Source: Helicocarpus griseus UAMH5409 (lineage: Eukaryota; Ascomycota; Eurotiomycetes; Onygenales; Ajellomycetaceae). From it: 64,000 bases of DNA. Under the pieces are notes generated by a model. That model did no database searches, was not told the DNA's origin, and saw only the letters and a list, made by a program, of their open reading frames with translations. Every line of letters starts with the position of its first letter. Position 1 is the stretch's first letter. A program made the position numbers and the translations under genes. Positions 9,843-22,266 of this stretch are shown in pieces. The stretch is from the NCBI GenBank assembly GCA_002573585.1, contig PDNB01000029.1, positions 1 to 64,000 on the forward strand. Reading direction: 5' to 3'.

Positions 9843-12036
9843 AGTTTGAAAACCGTGGGATAGTCATAGCTGAGACATGTTGTACTCAATGTGGAAAGGT
9901 CTCTTGATGGGTGGCATGGTTGATATCCTAATAATAATGATGTAGTAGATGTCCAAGCAGACTTAACGGAAGCAACTTTTTTCTTGAAAATGGGTCGCAA
10001 AAATATATAGTCAACACACTGGTTGAACTTGCCCATGCTAATTAGTAGAGCGTGGACGGCTCCCTCCGATTCCTTTGAGCCAGTCTGACTGGGGGGGGGG
10101 GGGGGGGTCAAGAGAAGGAAAGGCTCTCTTTCATATCCAGAACGAAACAGTCTCGTGCCATAATCACGGGGTTATAACATATCCCGTACTGCCCGCAGTA
10201 TAGCAAAGAGTGCGCCCATTGGATACGAAGTCGCAGGAAAAGAAATAAATGTCTCAGAATCGATGCCATCGAGAACCTGGCGCTTAGTAGACATTATATC
10301 GCTCATCCTGGCACATCATACTAGGCTTTCGGAGACAATGCCGCGCTCCGGGGTTAATAATGACAAGATGACTTGCTCTAAAAACTCTGCTTTCTTAATT
10401 CAGACATTTTAGCAAGCTGTTAGACTTCGATGGTTTGTAGATGGCAAAAAAGTCCAGGCTAAGATATGATGGACCTGGCTGGGAGACTTCCAGCGAATTG
10501 ATATCGTAAGATTTTAGTCTGCCGTTTCTCATTATCTCGTTAGAAGAATAATAAGCCTGTCCGTATTTTCGTGTTTTGAAATATGTCGTCTTACCTCGGC
10601 CCCAAACCGGATTTCATCGAATGGAGATTCGGCTGTTCCTGCAGAAGGATGAATAAACGAGCAGCTGGCTCGACGAGCATAGAGCAGAAGGATGATTATC
10701 AAACAAGCCTAGGTAGATTGTTGGCTCGTATCCACTCCAGCTACTTTCTAGACCAGGACGGACGGCGAGAATGCCTGACCAGTGGCTAGCATTATTAGAC
10801 CAGACTGCCGAGTTCCAGAACATCTGCGAAATGGTTTCTATGAAGCGAGATACCAACCTTAAGCGGGATAGGACAAAATTCAAGCTCTGATTTTGGCGGC
10901 TCGCTGGGTTCAGGGATCCTGAGATGCCATATTATTGACAGAATAGTAGGATAATAGAAAGGACGGTGTTGTAGTGGTGGTCTTGCTTCGAGGACAGCAC
11001 GCTACGACTACCCATAAGCATAATCATGATGCGGGAGAGAGTACGGAGTACGAGGGGCATAGCGCCACTAATTTAATAGACTTTCGCATTGAAGCAACTC
11101 GGTGTTTGTTGGTGTGTTAAACCCAGCTTGGAATTCCGCCACGGTGCCTTGCGCATGTTGAAGATTTGTCGTGATGTCGGGCCGCTGTTTATTCCACGCG
11201 CTAAAAGGACAAGCATATTGCACAATTTGCACGCCGTCATTGGACAACTCCCAGCATCTCATTTCCACATCTTCCGTGTTTCTTGGTCTGGATGCATCCC
11301 CAGCACCAACGTGGGATTCGCTGGCATCCCAGTGTCCGGGTGTGTTCAGGTGGTTACAGCTGGTGGCCATGTGTCCCGGTGACACCATGATGTTATGGAA
11401 ACCCTCCTTCAGGATAGAAATCTAATCGACGATCGGTGATATTTTTTACGCAGCACGAAAAGAGACTATACCACGATGTTTACTGTGCCTGCGTCATTGG
11501 CATACACGGACATGACCTGTTTTTCTGTCCTGTAGATGCCAGCAACGTCCCTGGCAGCCCCTGACGTGGCACCAGATCTGATTCTCACCTCGCATTATCC
11601 GAGAACAGGCCAACGGAAGCCGCTTCGTGTACCTGCTTGGTCGCAAGGCTTGTTCTAGATGAGGCGTCCAGTGGCTCGTCTCCCACTATCCTTGCCGAAC
11701 TGAGACCACTAGGCCCTGCAAATTGGCGTTGGGTTACCACGGTGAACCCTTGTCCAATCTACTTGAAAGAGCCAGTCCGTACCAAGGCGGGCGGACGGCT
11801 TGATTCACTCTCGGGGGGGAGGTGGTTCCCGGGGTTCGCAGTATATAATACTGCGAGATCACTCTCTTCCGCTCTGTTTCGTTTCGTTCTTTTCTTGTTT
11901 TGCGTCCTTCGTTTTTCGCTCTTTAATACGGTCGTCGTTTTAATATAATCTCCCCCCTTCCACTCGTTTGGATCACCCACTCCGTTTTCTGTCGTTAATC
12001 CAAAAAGAAAAACACAAATACTTAACATACTTCAAA
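9843..12036. other. intergenic region with repeat-protein promoter
   Basis: This 2.2-kb region has no convincing gene. It contains a 17-base G run at 10091-10107 and a TACGGAGTA motif near 11042. The 3' end is the promoter and roughly 170-nt CT-rich leader of the repeat-protein gene. A 106-codon minus-strand frame at 11068-11388 starts with ATG but has no recognisable feature. Confidence 0.5.
11836..11856 (+). promoter_or_regulatory. TATA-containing palindrome upstream of repeat-protein gene
   Basis: Two perfect 9-bp inverted arms (TCGCAGTAT / ATACTGCGA) are separated by ATA, so a TATATAA-like box sits at the centre of a dyad. It lies about 180 bp before the ATG at 12037 and is followed at once by a CT-rich tract typical of strongly expressed fungal genes. 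It is probably the core promoter; whether the dyad binds a factor is inference. Confidence 0.6.
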
Positions 12037-12862
12037 ATGCACGCCAAATATCTTGCTGTTGCGGCCCTCTCTGGCATGGCCCTTGCCTTCCCCGGCAATG
12101 TCAAGCAAAATGAGCTGTAAGTACCACTACTCTTTATAGATGTCGTCACGTACTGGGATGGCAATACATTTTTAAATAATGTCGACTCGTCGGTATGGCT
12201 AGCCTCGAAGATTACTAACATCTGTCAATAGGCGAACATGGCCAAAGCATCCCGAAGAGCCCCCGAAGTATCCCGTTGATGAGCCTCCGAAATACCCTGT
12301 TGACGAGCCTCCCAAATACCCCGTGGAACCTCCAGAATATCCCACCAAACCAACTGACAAGCCCACCGATAAATACCCTACCCCCTGCCCATCAGAGGAG
12401 CCAACCGATAAATACCCAACCCACCCAACAAAGCAGCCAACCGACAAATACCCTGTCCACCCGGAGCCCACCGATAAATACCCAACGGACAAGCCAACCG
12501 ACAAGCCAACTGACAAGCCAACCGACAAGTACCCAACCGACAAGTATCCAACTGAGCCAACTGAGACCCCAGAACCAACTGGCGCTTATCCCACCGCTCC
12601 TCCCGAGGAGACCGAGTACCCCGTGTCTCCAACCCCATCTGACGACTACCCAGTCGCCCCCACCACTCCTCCAGTCCTCCCTTCCTACACTCCTTCTTTG
12701 ACCCCCAGCGTTTCGCCAAACGCCACCAGCCCCGGCTACTCCGCCACTCCCACTCAGTCTCCTCCAATTGAGTTCCCCAACGGCGCTCCTCGCTACACTG
12801 GCTCCGTCATCACTGGATTTGCAGGCATTGTTGGCGTCATGTGCCTTGCCTTTGCTCTGTAA
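12037..12862 (+). CDS. PTDKYP-repeat, Pro-rich GPI-anchored surface protein
   Basis: Two exons, 12037-12116 and 12232-12862, joined across a 115-nt intron (GTAAGT donor, ACTAAC branch site, AATAG acceptor), give 236 aa. A signal peptide (about 1-18, ending ALA) is followed by PPKYPVDE-type repeats, then many PTDK and PTDKYP units to about residue 165. A Pro/Ser/Thr-rich region comes next, and a C-terminal hydrophobic segment after GAPRYTGS resembles a GPI signal. The repeats are encoded by tandem 12- and 18-nt units, so copy number may vary between strains. The likely role is a structural or adhesive cell-wall protein; the regular Lys/Asp/Tyr spacing has no function known to me. Without the first exon the protein would lack its signal peptide. 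Confidence 0.88.
12260..12560 (+). repeat. coding minisatellite of PPKYPVDE and PTDK(YP) units
   Basis: Tandem in-frame units of 12 nt (PTDK) and 18 nt (PTDKYP), preceded by about three 24-nt PPKYPVDE units. Adjacent copies are nearly identical with silent third-position changes. Confidence 0.85.
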
Positions 12863-14198
12863 ACAACTGTGACTGGACGTGCAGCCTTTTGGAACGAGAA
12901 AGTGAACGTTTCTGAAGATGAAATAGGAAGGTCTCGGAATTCAGTTGTCCTGGGGCTTTCTGTTATGATAGACGGAATGGTACGAGAGCAGGCGAACTTG
13001 AAAACATGCGTCGGATTTTTTTCTTTTTCTTCTTCTAATAATCTGGGACCTTGTGGCCTGTCAATAGCAGGCCAAGTTCTGTAATAATCTGTCCATTTTT
13101 GAGATAGTGGAATGTTTATTTTTGCTTTATAGTTTTGGGCTTCTTTCTGTTTCAGTCTGTAAATAAACAGTGTTATTATACTTCGTAGCCCATATAAACA
13201 ATCGTTGGAAAACAGAAAACAATTCCCATACTAGTATATTAAAGTCTTCATTCATGAGTCTAGAACCGTATGAAAGTTCAATGTGTCATCAAAACCGGTG
13301 AGCAGCCAGGAGCCCACGAATCCGTACCGAACCAAGTATCTACCTTAATATGTTTGCAACACGGTCCCAACAGACTTCTATCACCTTTCAACACGCACAA
13401 GCTTGCCCCTACCCCTAAACTTAGCACCTAAAGCAATACCAATCGATCGAATAGGAATATTCTCTGCGGACCTAATATACAGGAAAGACGATCCCGCAGT
13501 TGGTACTTAGCATTGCAGTTTATCGCTTATGGAGTAAACAACCGATTCTACTTGCATTCCTCAACCATCTCTACACAGATCCCATGGAATAGAGTTCCAA
13601 TTTTAGAATTAAAGGATCCATAAGGTTGCCCGTGAATCATGATCGGCATTGGAAAGAGTGGAAGCATTGGTCTGTGCGCCGGGGTTAGGTGGAAACCTTA
13701 GAGCTTATTTCCACATAACAGCTTTCCAAATTCCGGGGCATTTGGGGAACACATACACTACGAGTCTCGAGTGCCTATCCATGAGATTATAAAATAGTTA
13801 TTATTCTCTTTTAATGTGTAATAATTATGATTAAGTCAGACCGCCAATCACAAGGTGAATTTGGGACACGGAGTAGTAGACTACCTATATGTATATATAT
13901 ATATATATATTTATGAACTACAGGAACATTTTAAATGAGGCGCAGATTGAAAGAAAACTCCGAGGCATGGACTATCATTAAAATATATTAACATACTAGT
14001 ATTGAGGACGAGATTGTATACAATTTTGGCAAGTACAGTATTAAATTTCCCCCTATCCCGAGCAATTAGTATAAGCGGTATAGCTAGGCAAAGCGAGGTA
14101 ATTTGAAATCAATAGCATCAAGTTGGCCACGCAGCTTACGCCAGAAATATTCTTGAGTACATCACATTACTACAGTGTCTGTAGGCGTTGGTCAAAAG
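12863..14198. other. intergenic, convergent; contains (TA)n
   Basis: The region is AT-rich and no gene was recognised. It includes a (TA)n microsatellite at about 13892-13910 and the 3' flanks of the convergent repeat-protein and amidase genes. Confidence 0.5.
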
Positions 14199-16754
14199 TT
14201 ATGCATGTTTCAAGTAGTCTTCCAAAATCGTATGGACGATCTTCCCTATAGCCCATACTTTCTCCTCTTCGTATTTCCTGGCAACAATCTGGATCCCAAC
14301 CGGTGCGCCGTGGTATATTTCAGGGTCATCTATGTCATTTACCAGTTGAAAATAGGGTTAGTTTCGTGCCGTCAATCGTACAGTATAGAGTGTGAATTAA
14401 CAAAGTGAAAAGAAAGATATAAGCTTACAAGCGGCCCAGTTCTTCGCGTCAACTTCGCTCACAGGAACGAAATCTTTGTCAGGTAGATCAATGTTTTTGT
14501 CTGCTTTTGTAACAGGAATCACGGCAACACTGTAGTCCAGCAGATTAATTGCTTCGGTGTACGCTTTGGACAAAAAGAAAATGGAATATTAATTCCCAGT
14601 CGTATCAATAAAAGCAGATCGGCATCTACTGACCGGTGTGATAGTATTTTCCGGGTATTACCGCAGCATGGGGTGCAACTGGCATAATGACAGCATCTAC
14701 TGCTTGACCTTCGTAATTATTACTAACAGTCCTATGTGCCACTGTGTATGTTTGCATATGGGTCCACAAAATTGACTTACCATCCTCCTCGGTTAATGAG
14801 TTCCAGTAGTCCGAGTAAGCTGCTTCGTAGTCTCTTCCTTCAAGAGTCAGACGCTGGTATTCGAGGAGAGACATTGGTTCTTCTAGCCCAAAGGTCTCCC
14901 GAAGAGGAGGGATAAGAGGCTCTCCTGAAAGATTGAGCTGCTTGTGGACGTCATGGTGACCGTCCGCTCGCAGAAAACTAAGCTATATTTTTAACTCAGT
15001 TTAGTATATCATTTCTCTCTGTGTTGTTATACGGATAAGCCCCATATGTCCACTTACATGTATTCTTTTTGCATCCTTTTGAGGTGGAGGTAGCCAATTA
15101 ACTATCTACATGATTTGGACCGGTAAGCTTGCACTCATAATAGTAGTTCGCAAGACACTTTGTAAGGTATTGTAGGCTATTTGCCATAAACTTCTAGACC
15201 TACCTTGTGTCCAGCTTTCGTTAAGGCATCCACAGCCAAACGAAGGCCTCTTGAAATGGGTGGTTGCAAAGTTACAACACCATCAGTCCAAAAGATACCC
15301 AACTTCAAACAAGAACCTGATTTCGCTTTTCCGTCGTCGGTGGCCCTCAAAAGTGTGTTCCGTGACATGTCATAACGCCATGGAATAGGAGCAACATTTG
15401 GGTCGCGTAGCCAGGGCTGAGTGGACAAAACCGAGCTCATGATAAGCTGAAGGGCATCGATGGTGGTGCCTAAGAAACCAACGGAAGATGCATATGTGGT
15501 TTGTCCAGGAATCTACAGACACGATATGCGTCTTGTAAGTAATCCGTTGGGAAGTTGAGTGCTCCTCAAATACTCACCACATTTGCCACATCCCGGTAAG
15601 AGAATCTGTTGTGCGTTGGCTTTATGGAGAATACGCCGCAAAAGGCAGCTGGGATACGGACTGATCCCCCTGAATAATACACACGTAGGTTCAGAGTTCA
15701 GCGCTAAGCGCCCAGATACTAAACAATTCCTTACCGATATCAGTGCCAACACCCAATGTACTACCTCGCAAAGCCTTTAAAGCTGCTTCGCCTGGGGATC
15801 CTGTTAGAAGTGCGAAACAGGCGGGAGAAGTATAGCACCAACCTCCAGAGGAACCTCCGCAAGAAAGGTTCTGATTTACTGGGTTCAGAGTCCGCCCAAT
15901 AATATTGTTTTCCGTTTCACCAAACTGGCCACACACAAGGTCATTAAGGATGGATTATTTGAAGGTGTTGACGACAGTTTCCTACCAAAAGAGTCTGAGG
16001 AAGACTAGTCTAACCGGTAAAGCCCAGGTTAGTATATATGATATGCTTCCATCAGGACAGTACACATTCACAATTGCGAACCTTGCAGTACAGAACAGCA
16101 CCCAGACTAAGTAGCTCGGTCACTATCTGACTGTCTACTTTGTGTGTCAAGTGAGGGTCATTCCGTCCCTCGTAGGTGCTGATCCAGCCAACATAGCCCA
16201 TGCTCGTATCAGTTCCACGTACGTGAAACTGGTCTTTAAGACTAATAGGCAAACCATGAAGAGGTCCCATGGTGCTTTTGTGTTCGTTGACATAATCGTC
16301 CAGCTCAGATGCTCTTTTTAGAGCTTGATCAAAGAATATCTCGTGCAGGCAATTGTTCTATGAAGACAATTAGTATTGTTTCACTATCAATACAATTTAC
16401 AACCTAGTCATAAAGTAGTATGACTGTAAAAGCAATTATCCAACTCACGATTTGGTGGGCGATTGCCGCGACTTTGCAGAAGGCCCGAGTAACCTGCAGG
16501 GCGGTATAGTTCTGATCTTTGATATCTGCCACGAGCGACACACTGTCTTTTTGAATTATCGTCACCTCTTCTTCATTAAGAAATTGCTGAATAAATGAGC
16601 CCGTAATTTCTCTTTGGTTTGCGGCCTTTTCCAGATCAAGGGGCTCGAGGCGCCATTCCCTGGGGATGTTTGCTAGTATACTTGCTCTTTTATTTGCAGC
16701 TTTTATCTCCCAAGACTGTTTGCCTGTTGATGTAGACAATTCAGGCCCTTCCAT
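14199..16754 (-). CDS. amidase (amidase-signature hydrolase), 12 exons
   Basis: Exons (minus): 16449-16754, 16082-16357, 15986-16009, 15843-15924, 15735-15791, 15578-15669, 15204-15512, 15058-15105, 14781-14982, 14634-14741, 14429-14563, 14199-14329. All phases agree and the joined frame is open for 589 aa, usual for fungal acetamidase-like enzymes. The amidase signature is complete: catalytic Lys in ISLKDQFH, the cis-Ser in CGGSSGGEAALKALRGS, and the nucleophile Ser in GTDIGGSVRIPAAFCG. These enzymes hydrolyse carboxamides to acid and ammonia; the physiological substrate is unknown. The third exon is a 24-nt microexon (TSLPQTLL) whose upstream donor (GTTCGC) is atypical but gives the expected family sequence. 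The gene diverges from ATG12 across about 440 bp. Confidence 0.9.
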
Positions 16755-17194
16755 CTTTTTCAGAGGATATCCTGTTTAGGCCTTGTGTGGTAGAGATTGA
16801 GCGCCGTCTTCTTGAAGACGGTGCTGGCTATTTTTCTCCAAATGAATGTAGCACTAGACTCAAGAACAGGTTCTATGCATGCTAAGTCATATATATTGAC
16901 AAGCACAGTCGATTTCACAGTTGAAGAGACAAAGGCATATCCCTTTATGTTGTTCTGTTGAAGGTGACGGTCGTGGTTGCTGGTTGGTGTGAGGGGCAAA
17001 TGTGCACGGAGCAAGGTGCTTGAACCCCAAAGATCCATGGCTGGTTCAACCTCAACGTCAACTTCAACCTCACTTGTTTACATGTCCAACATCAACCCAT
17101 CAACTAGAGCTGTTAAACAGTCAAACCAACAACATAGAATACCTACTAGGACAAAGCTGCTGTCTATTGATAAGAGACAGACAAACATCTCACC
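16755..17194. promoter_or_regulatory. shared divergent promoter region, amidase / ATG12
   Basis: Only 440 bp separate the two start codons, so the promoters and leaders of both genes must overlap here. The ATG12-proximal part has a repeated CAACxTCAAC-like tract near 17045-17070. No specific regulator site is assigned. Confidence 0.55.
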
Positions 17195-18293
17195 ATGTCG
17201 TCGACACCGCCTACTCCTTCTTCCAATCCATCCAAGCCAGCTTCTCCACGTCTCCCAAGTCGCGGTCTTGGAATGAGCGGCAGGCAAGGTAGCAGGTCGT
17301 CGCGAAACTACAGCGATGATGGCGGCAGGGGAATGGCAGCGGCACCCATTCCAGATGAAGACTATGGGGCTGACCTCCCTTTGACAATGTCCGCGTCCGT
17401 CGTGCTTACTGGTCTACCCAAGGACGCCCATCAGGCACTGGCTGATGTTGACGCTATTGACTCGGGCAAAGGTACGCTTCATACTGTGGTCCACTAAACT
17501 CCCTTTTACTATCATTGAGATATATACTTAATGGAAATATTAAATTCCAATTGTTTGGAACATCTCGCGAATACCCGCCTATAAATCCCCTTATCCCCTT
17601 GGAAGAATTTGTATCGGTGTTGACCGACATTTCCTTCGCTCCCGTCCCTGTCTGTTCGGGGAACCCCCTGGTTTGAGCAAGCTGAAACATAAGACCCTGA
17701 CTTATGTCCTCGTGCTACTTCTCCGTGGCATAAATGGCTGTTTTCGTCGACATCTCTCCTTTATCCAACTCTCCTTTACTGCTCAGCCAAGGTGGTTTGG
17801 AGGGTTAACGCTTCCTAAACCATTCTCATTAACGTTCTATGATATTTTATATACCAACAATGCGGGAAACGAGGGACTGAAAAAGATAATTCAATTTTCT
17901 AATTATTTATTGTCTGGCGCTATAGTAACCGTCCGCTTTCATCCCCTACCATCTGCACCGATTCTGAGAAACCGCGTGTTCAAAATCAGCGCCTCCCAGA
18001 AATTTGAGACAGTGGTCAAGTTTCTACGCAAGAAACTTAACTGTAAGGATACTGATTCCGTCTTTTGCTATGTCAACAGCGTCTTTGCTCCTGGGTTGGA
18101 CGAAGGAGTTGGGGGTCTTTGGAGAGTAAGTCTGCTTTTTCATTGCTCGCTGGGGTGCAGTTCATGGTCGTACGAGCCCATGATACAAAAGAGTTCCTTA
18201 GGCATACATATTGATGATATGTACGATATTCAGTGCTTTAAAACCGACGACCAACTTCTCGTGGCGTATTCAATGACGCCAGCTTTTGGATGA
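17195..18293 (+). CDS. atg12: ubiquitin-like autophagy protein Atg12
   Basis: Three exons, 17195-17471, 17926-18125 and 18234-18293, encode 178 aa. The C-terminal half is the Atg12 ubiquitin-like fold: VTVRFHPLPSAP starts exon 2, followed by KISASQKFETVVKFLRKKL, DSVFCYVNS and FAPGLDEGVG, and the protein ends in AYSMTPAFG with the terminal Gly used for conjugation. Atg12 is activated by Atg7, passed to Atg10 and attached to a Lys of Atg5; the conjugate promotes Atg8 lipidation at the autophagosome. The N-terminal 90 residues are Ser/Pro/Arg-rich and probably disordered. Intron 1 is 454 nt, several times longer than the other introns here, with a CTAAT branch site before the TATAG acceptor. The whole frame fits only when both introns are removed. 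Confidence 0.94.
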
Positions 18294-18590
18294 TAATGGG
18301 TGTCGGCTGCCGATAGCATCCTGGTCTTCTGCCCTGAGCCTTATCGTCCAAAGTCGGCCAGCAATTTGGAAAGAATATATTCCCAATCGGTTAAGAAACT
18401 ATCTATAGTTACATTACTTAAATGGTATCAATGCTCAACATTAAAATAGGAACCCGAGCAGCAAGATGCCCGCCCAAGACCAAATCAGAGTGGCTTTGAA
18501 AACCAGGGTCCCAAACTCTTGGGATCATTGAGGAAACACAGAACCAAAAAAGTTGTATATACAAGGAAGCTGCAAAAAGCATCGTGGTAT

Positions 18591-19697
18591 CTAATTTCTA
18601 TCCACCAGTCTCTCAAACTCTTCGAGGTCTTCTTTCGCCATGGGGTATGTGTGTTGCGGGGCAGGGTATTCTCTCTTCTTGACTTCATCTCTATACGCCT
18701 CAATAGCCTTCAAGCTTTCATTCCATACATTCCCGTACTGCTTTACGAATTTCGGGATAAACCGGCCAGGAGGGAAATATCCAGTCAGGTCGACCTGAAC
18801 CAACACTTGCCCAGAACAACCGGTGCCCGCGCCAATGCCAATGGTCGGTATTCGCAATTTGTTGGTGATGATGCGTGCTATTTCCGGAGGTACGGCCTCG
18901 AGAACGACAATAAACGCTCCAGCCTCTTGGACCGCAAGAGCATCTTCTAGTAATTTCAGGGCGCCGGCCGTTGATTTACCTTGGACACGGAAACCTCCAA
19001 GACTGCTTTGCCGTTGAGGCGTCAAACCAATATGGGCGACAACCGCTATCCCCGCCTGCGTGATAGCCTTTATAGTCGGGGCCATCTCTGCACCACCTTC
19101 TAGCTTGACGCTTTGAACTCGCCCTTCTTTAACGATACGGAGAGCTGATGCGACGGCCTGTTGGGGAGACACTTCATACGAACCCATCGGCATATCACCA
19201 ATCTAACAAAAGAGGATCGATCAGCTGCTGCACCACAAACCAGCGCCAATACAGGCGGGCTAGCAATGTATATACAAAACACTTACGGTGAAAGCTGATC
19301 CAACCGCGCGGGATACACTCCGACAGTGAAGGATCATCTCGTCTAGGCCCACCTCACTGGTATCTTGCATGCCGAGAGCAACCATTGCAAGGCTGTCGCC
19401 TACGAGGATCATATCCATACCGGCTGCCTCCGCAACATGTCCACTCGGGAAGTCATGTGCGGTTATCATAGTGATGGGTTCATTCTTTTTGTGAAGCGTC
19501 TGCAGCGTTTTGATAGTCACTTTCTTGCGGCTTATAGGAGTTCCCATTGGAGAATGGGAACTATGGCGGACTTGGCATGGCCGTGGTATTGTGCCCAGCA
19601 CAGGGGTTACGGAAGCGAGGGGTGACTGGCGAGCTCCGCACAAAACCATAGAAGGGGGTGTTGGCCGGAGCAACCGAAGAGGGGAGCGGAGGGCCAT
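18591..19697 (-). CDS. panB: 3-methyl-2-oxobutanoate hydroxymethyltransferase (ketopantoate hydroxymethyltransferase)
   Basis: Two exons (minus), 19287-19697 and 18591-19202, give 340 aa; the 84-nt intron has GTAAGT and TTAG ends. The enzyme adds a hydroxymethyl group from 5,10-methylene-tetrahydrofolate to alpha-ketoisovalerate, the first step of pantothenate and CoA synthesis. Family motifs seen are MITAHDFPSG, the metal-binding VGDSLAMVALG, the conserved GDMPMGSYE just after the splice, KLEGG, AHIGLTPQ and GIGAGTGCSGQVLV. The first about 45 residues are rich in Arg, Ser and Leu with no acidic residues, as in a mitochondrial presequence. Start is ATG 19697 (MALRSPLRLLR); the frame extends upstream only through a non-ATG codon. 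The gene is convergent with ATG12, about 300 bp apart. The yeast orthologue is ECM31. Confidence 0.95.
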
Positions 19698-22225
19698 TGT
19701 AGCAGCAAAATCAGCCGGGATTTCGAAACAGGGGGGGCGGAACACGAATTGGTGGATGATCCCACGATGGAAGAGAAGAACAACAGAGATTCATGTTTCC
19801 GGAAGAGCAAAAAGCACAGTCGGTGGTATATATACGCTTGTCGACGTGATGGTATATGCTGCGTACACTGGAGAATTACTGGAGAACTTCGTGAACTAAC
19901 TTCCGAACCATGTTTTTCCGCTCCGTCGGGCGAACCGAGGTGGATCAGACGTCATGCTTATGTCAGCGGCAACAAAGGCCGCTGCTTGAAGCCTTGTTAA
20001 CCCCTTGCTTTTTCGCAGATTTCCTGTGCTGATGTCTGGATTGGTTGTCAAGCGTCGATAAGGTTGGAGCAATTCCTGGCTAGAACCCATTATTCACCCT
20101 GCTGTGGCATCTGTAGATAAGTGGGTAAGGGTGGTCACGGTGGTGCAGCTGCAGAAAACTACTCATTGCTCTTTTCCCCGCAAAAGCACTAGATTTTCTT
20201 GATCACAACCAAAACGCCGGATCTCCTTAACTGAGCAAAGACCAGACCTGTGCAACATAGATTGCATTCCCCCTTCAAGTCAATGGACAACACCTCTGTC
20301 AGGACACAATGTGCGACCCAACTGGTACCTTGTCAATACGTATGTATAGCTTCTCAGGGGTGCGCCTTAGCTTCGACAGCATTGTTGCCGTTCCTATAGC
20401 AATCTAGCAAATCCCTCACTTTTTCAGCACCAAGCCTTCAATAACTCCGAACTTACTGGGTTTTATGTGATCATCACGCACCCACTTGGCAGCATGCCTT
20501 CAAAGTGGGTATTGCCAATTCAAAGTTGAGTTCGTTTGACTCCTTAAGCACACTACTGTGTCTTCGGCGCCCATGGTGGTGGTCGCAATTCAATCTCTTC
20601 AGTTGTAGTGCCATGCCGTATGAGTGATGTTGTACCACCAGCGATCTTTCTTTGACTTTGATATTTCAACGCGAAAACAAACAGTCGAGAACGCTGAGAA
20701 CTGAATCCACCAACAGCATACACAAGGTCATCCCCATAAATAATAGTCGCCAGTTTAACTCTGGGTAAAGCATTCTCCGCTCGACAGTCAATAATGAGGT
20801 GGGTCGCACCCAACATTTGAACGTGAGTCGTTTTCCTCTGCCGCAGATTTGCTTCGCCCGCCCGCCGCCAATGAAGGAGTTGTATAGTTTAATCCTTTTC
20901 ATGATTCCTCCAAACGTCTATGGCCAAGAGCGTCTATGAGGGTAATCAAATAATGGGCATTCCCGGCCAATATAGAGGACTTTTGAATTGTAACTCTGTG
21001 CTAGACAGTGGATGGGCGTTCGTTGGTGAAATTATAGCTTCACCATTAGCCAAGTCAGGATCAGAGACCTGACAGCATGTTTTGCCATGTTTTGCGTTCA
21101 CCGGTGTCCAATTCCGCAAGTCTATACTCCGTAGCATCAGCTGATACAGCTGCGCCTTGGGCCTAAACTGGCAAAGATGTATTCTCCAGCTTCTTCATAC
21201 TGCACATGCTGCCACGATGGTCCTTGGACCCGATTTCATGGCTTTTTCTTCCGTTGGCCAGTACGACCTGCTCCTCTATGAAGAAGAGCCAAAAATTCCG
21301 AAGTTTCTGGTCATACGAACTCACTACCCACATATATTAGCCTATCTATGCGTGGCATACGGTCTTACGTTCTACTCGATGGAGCTTTTCACCGAGAAGG
21401 AATTTGCAAAATTAATGATAGTGTTGATTCGGATGAGAAGATCGCTTTATGCTGGTTCCGAGATCGACCATTCGCGATGCACATACATGGACGTGTACAA
21501 CGATGCAGCGACAGCATGCAGAATATGAAAACCTTCAGACATGACCCAACGGTAGTCTTTTGAAAGATTGAACTGTGGTTAAACGCAACACGTGAAGGCT
21601 CATTTCCTTACTTGGTTAGTGGTCTCAGTACTCTACATTCAGTACTTCTTCACAGACAACATTGCGCCTTTGAACGAAGGGTTTTATTTCCGCCATAATG
21701 CTTCACGCCACACCCAGAATGTGGGGGTATTGTTAGTTCATTATCACTGAAAAGATCTGTCTCCGATGGACCAGCTTGTAGCATACCAGCTTATTTTTAT
21801 ACAGCCATCCAAATAGCAGAAATCAACTTGGAGTCCGATGAACGAAAGGCGTGGCGCCTCACCAAAATCCAATACCGATATGGTTGGCCATCAAGTTGAC
21901 CATGCGCTTAGCTGTCAAACCATAGCAAGTCTGTCGTGTGAACCCCGTGTTTATACCTATCTACTGCGTAACGCGGCGCAGTCGGACGTGTTACTAGGCC
22001 TTGCCAGGTCGGGCTTTTTTTGTCACCCCTCAGTTTACTTCTTCAAAATATTCAAAAGATATGCCACACGGCGTACTAAGTATGTACATTACGCCATGTC
22101 ACCGATCAGGTAGCACAGAAGGTAGCTACATGTACAGCGCGTGCCTTGCTTTTACACAAGAAAATAGGCAGTTTGCTGCGAAGAATTCCGAACCTAGTAC
22201 GTCATGGTTTCTTCAGTATCTTTAG

Positions 22226-22266
<41 letters not shown>

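Noticed and set aside
11068..11388. 106-codon minus-strand frame starting with ATG
   Set aside because: It has four scattered Cys and no signal peptide, domain or promoter support, so it is likely chance.
12199..12767. Long minus-strand and alternate-frame repeats (SVGYLSVGLSVG and similar)
   Set aside because: These are shadows of the PTDKYP minisatellite in other frames.
21157..21528. 123-codon frame with a few hydrophobic stretches
   Set aside because: It starts from a non-ATG codon, no family is recognised, and it lies in a region dense in random frames.
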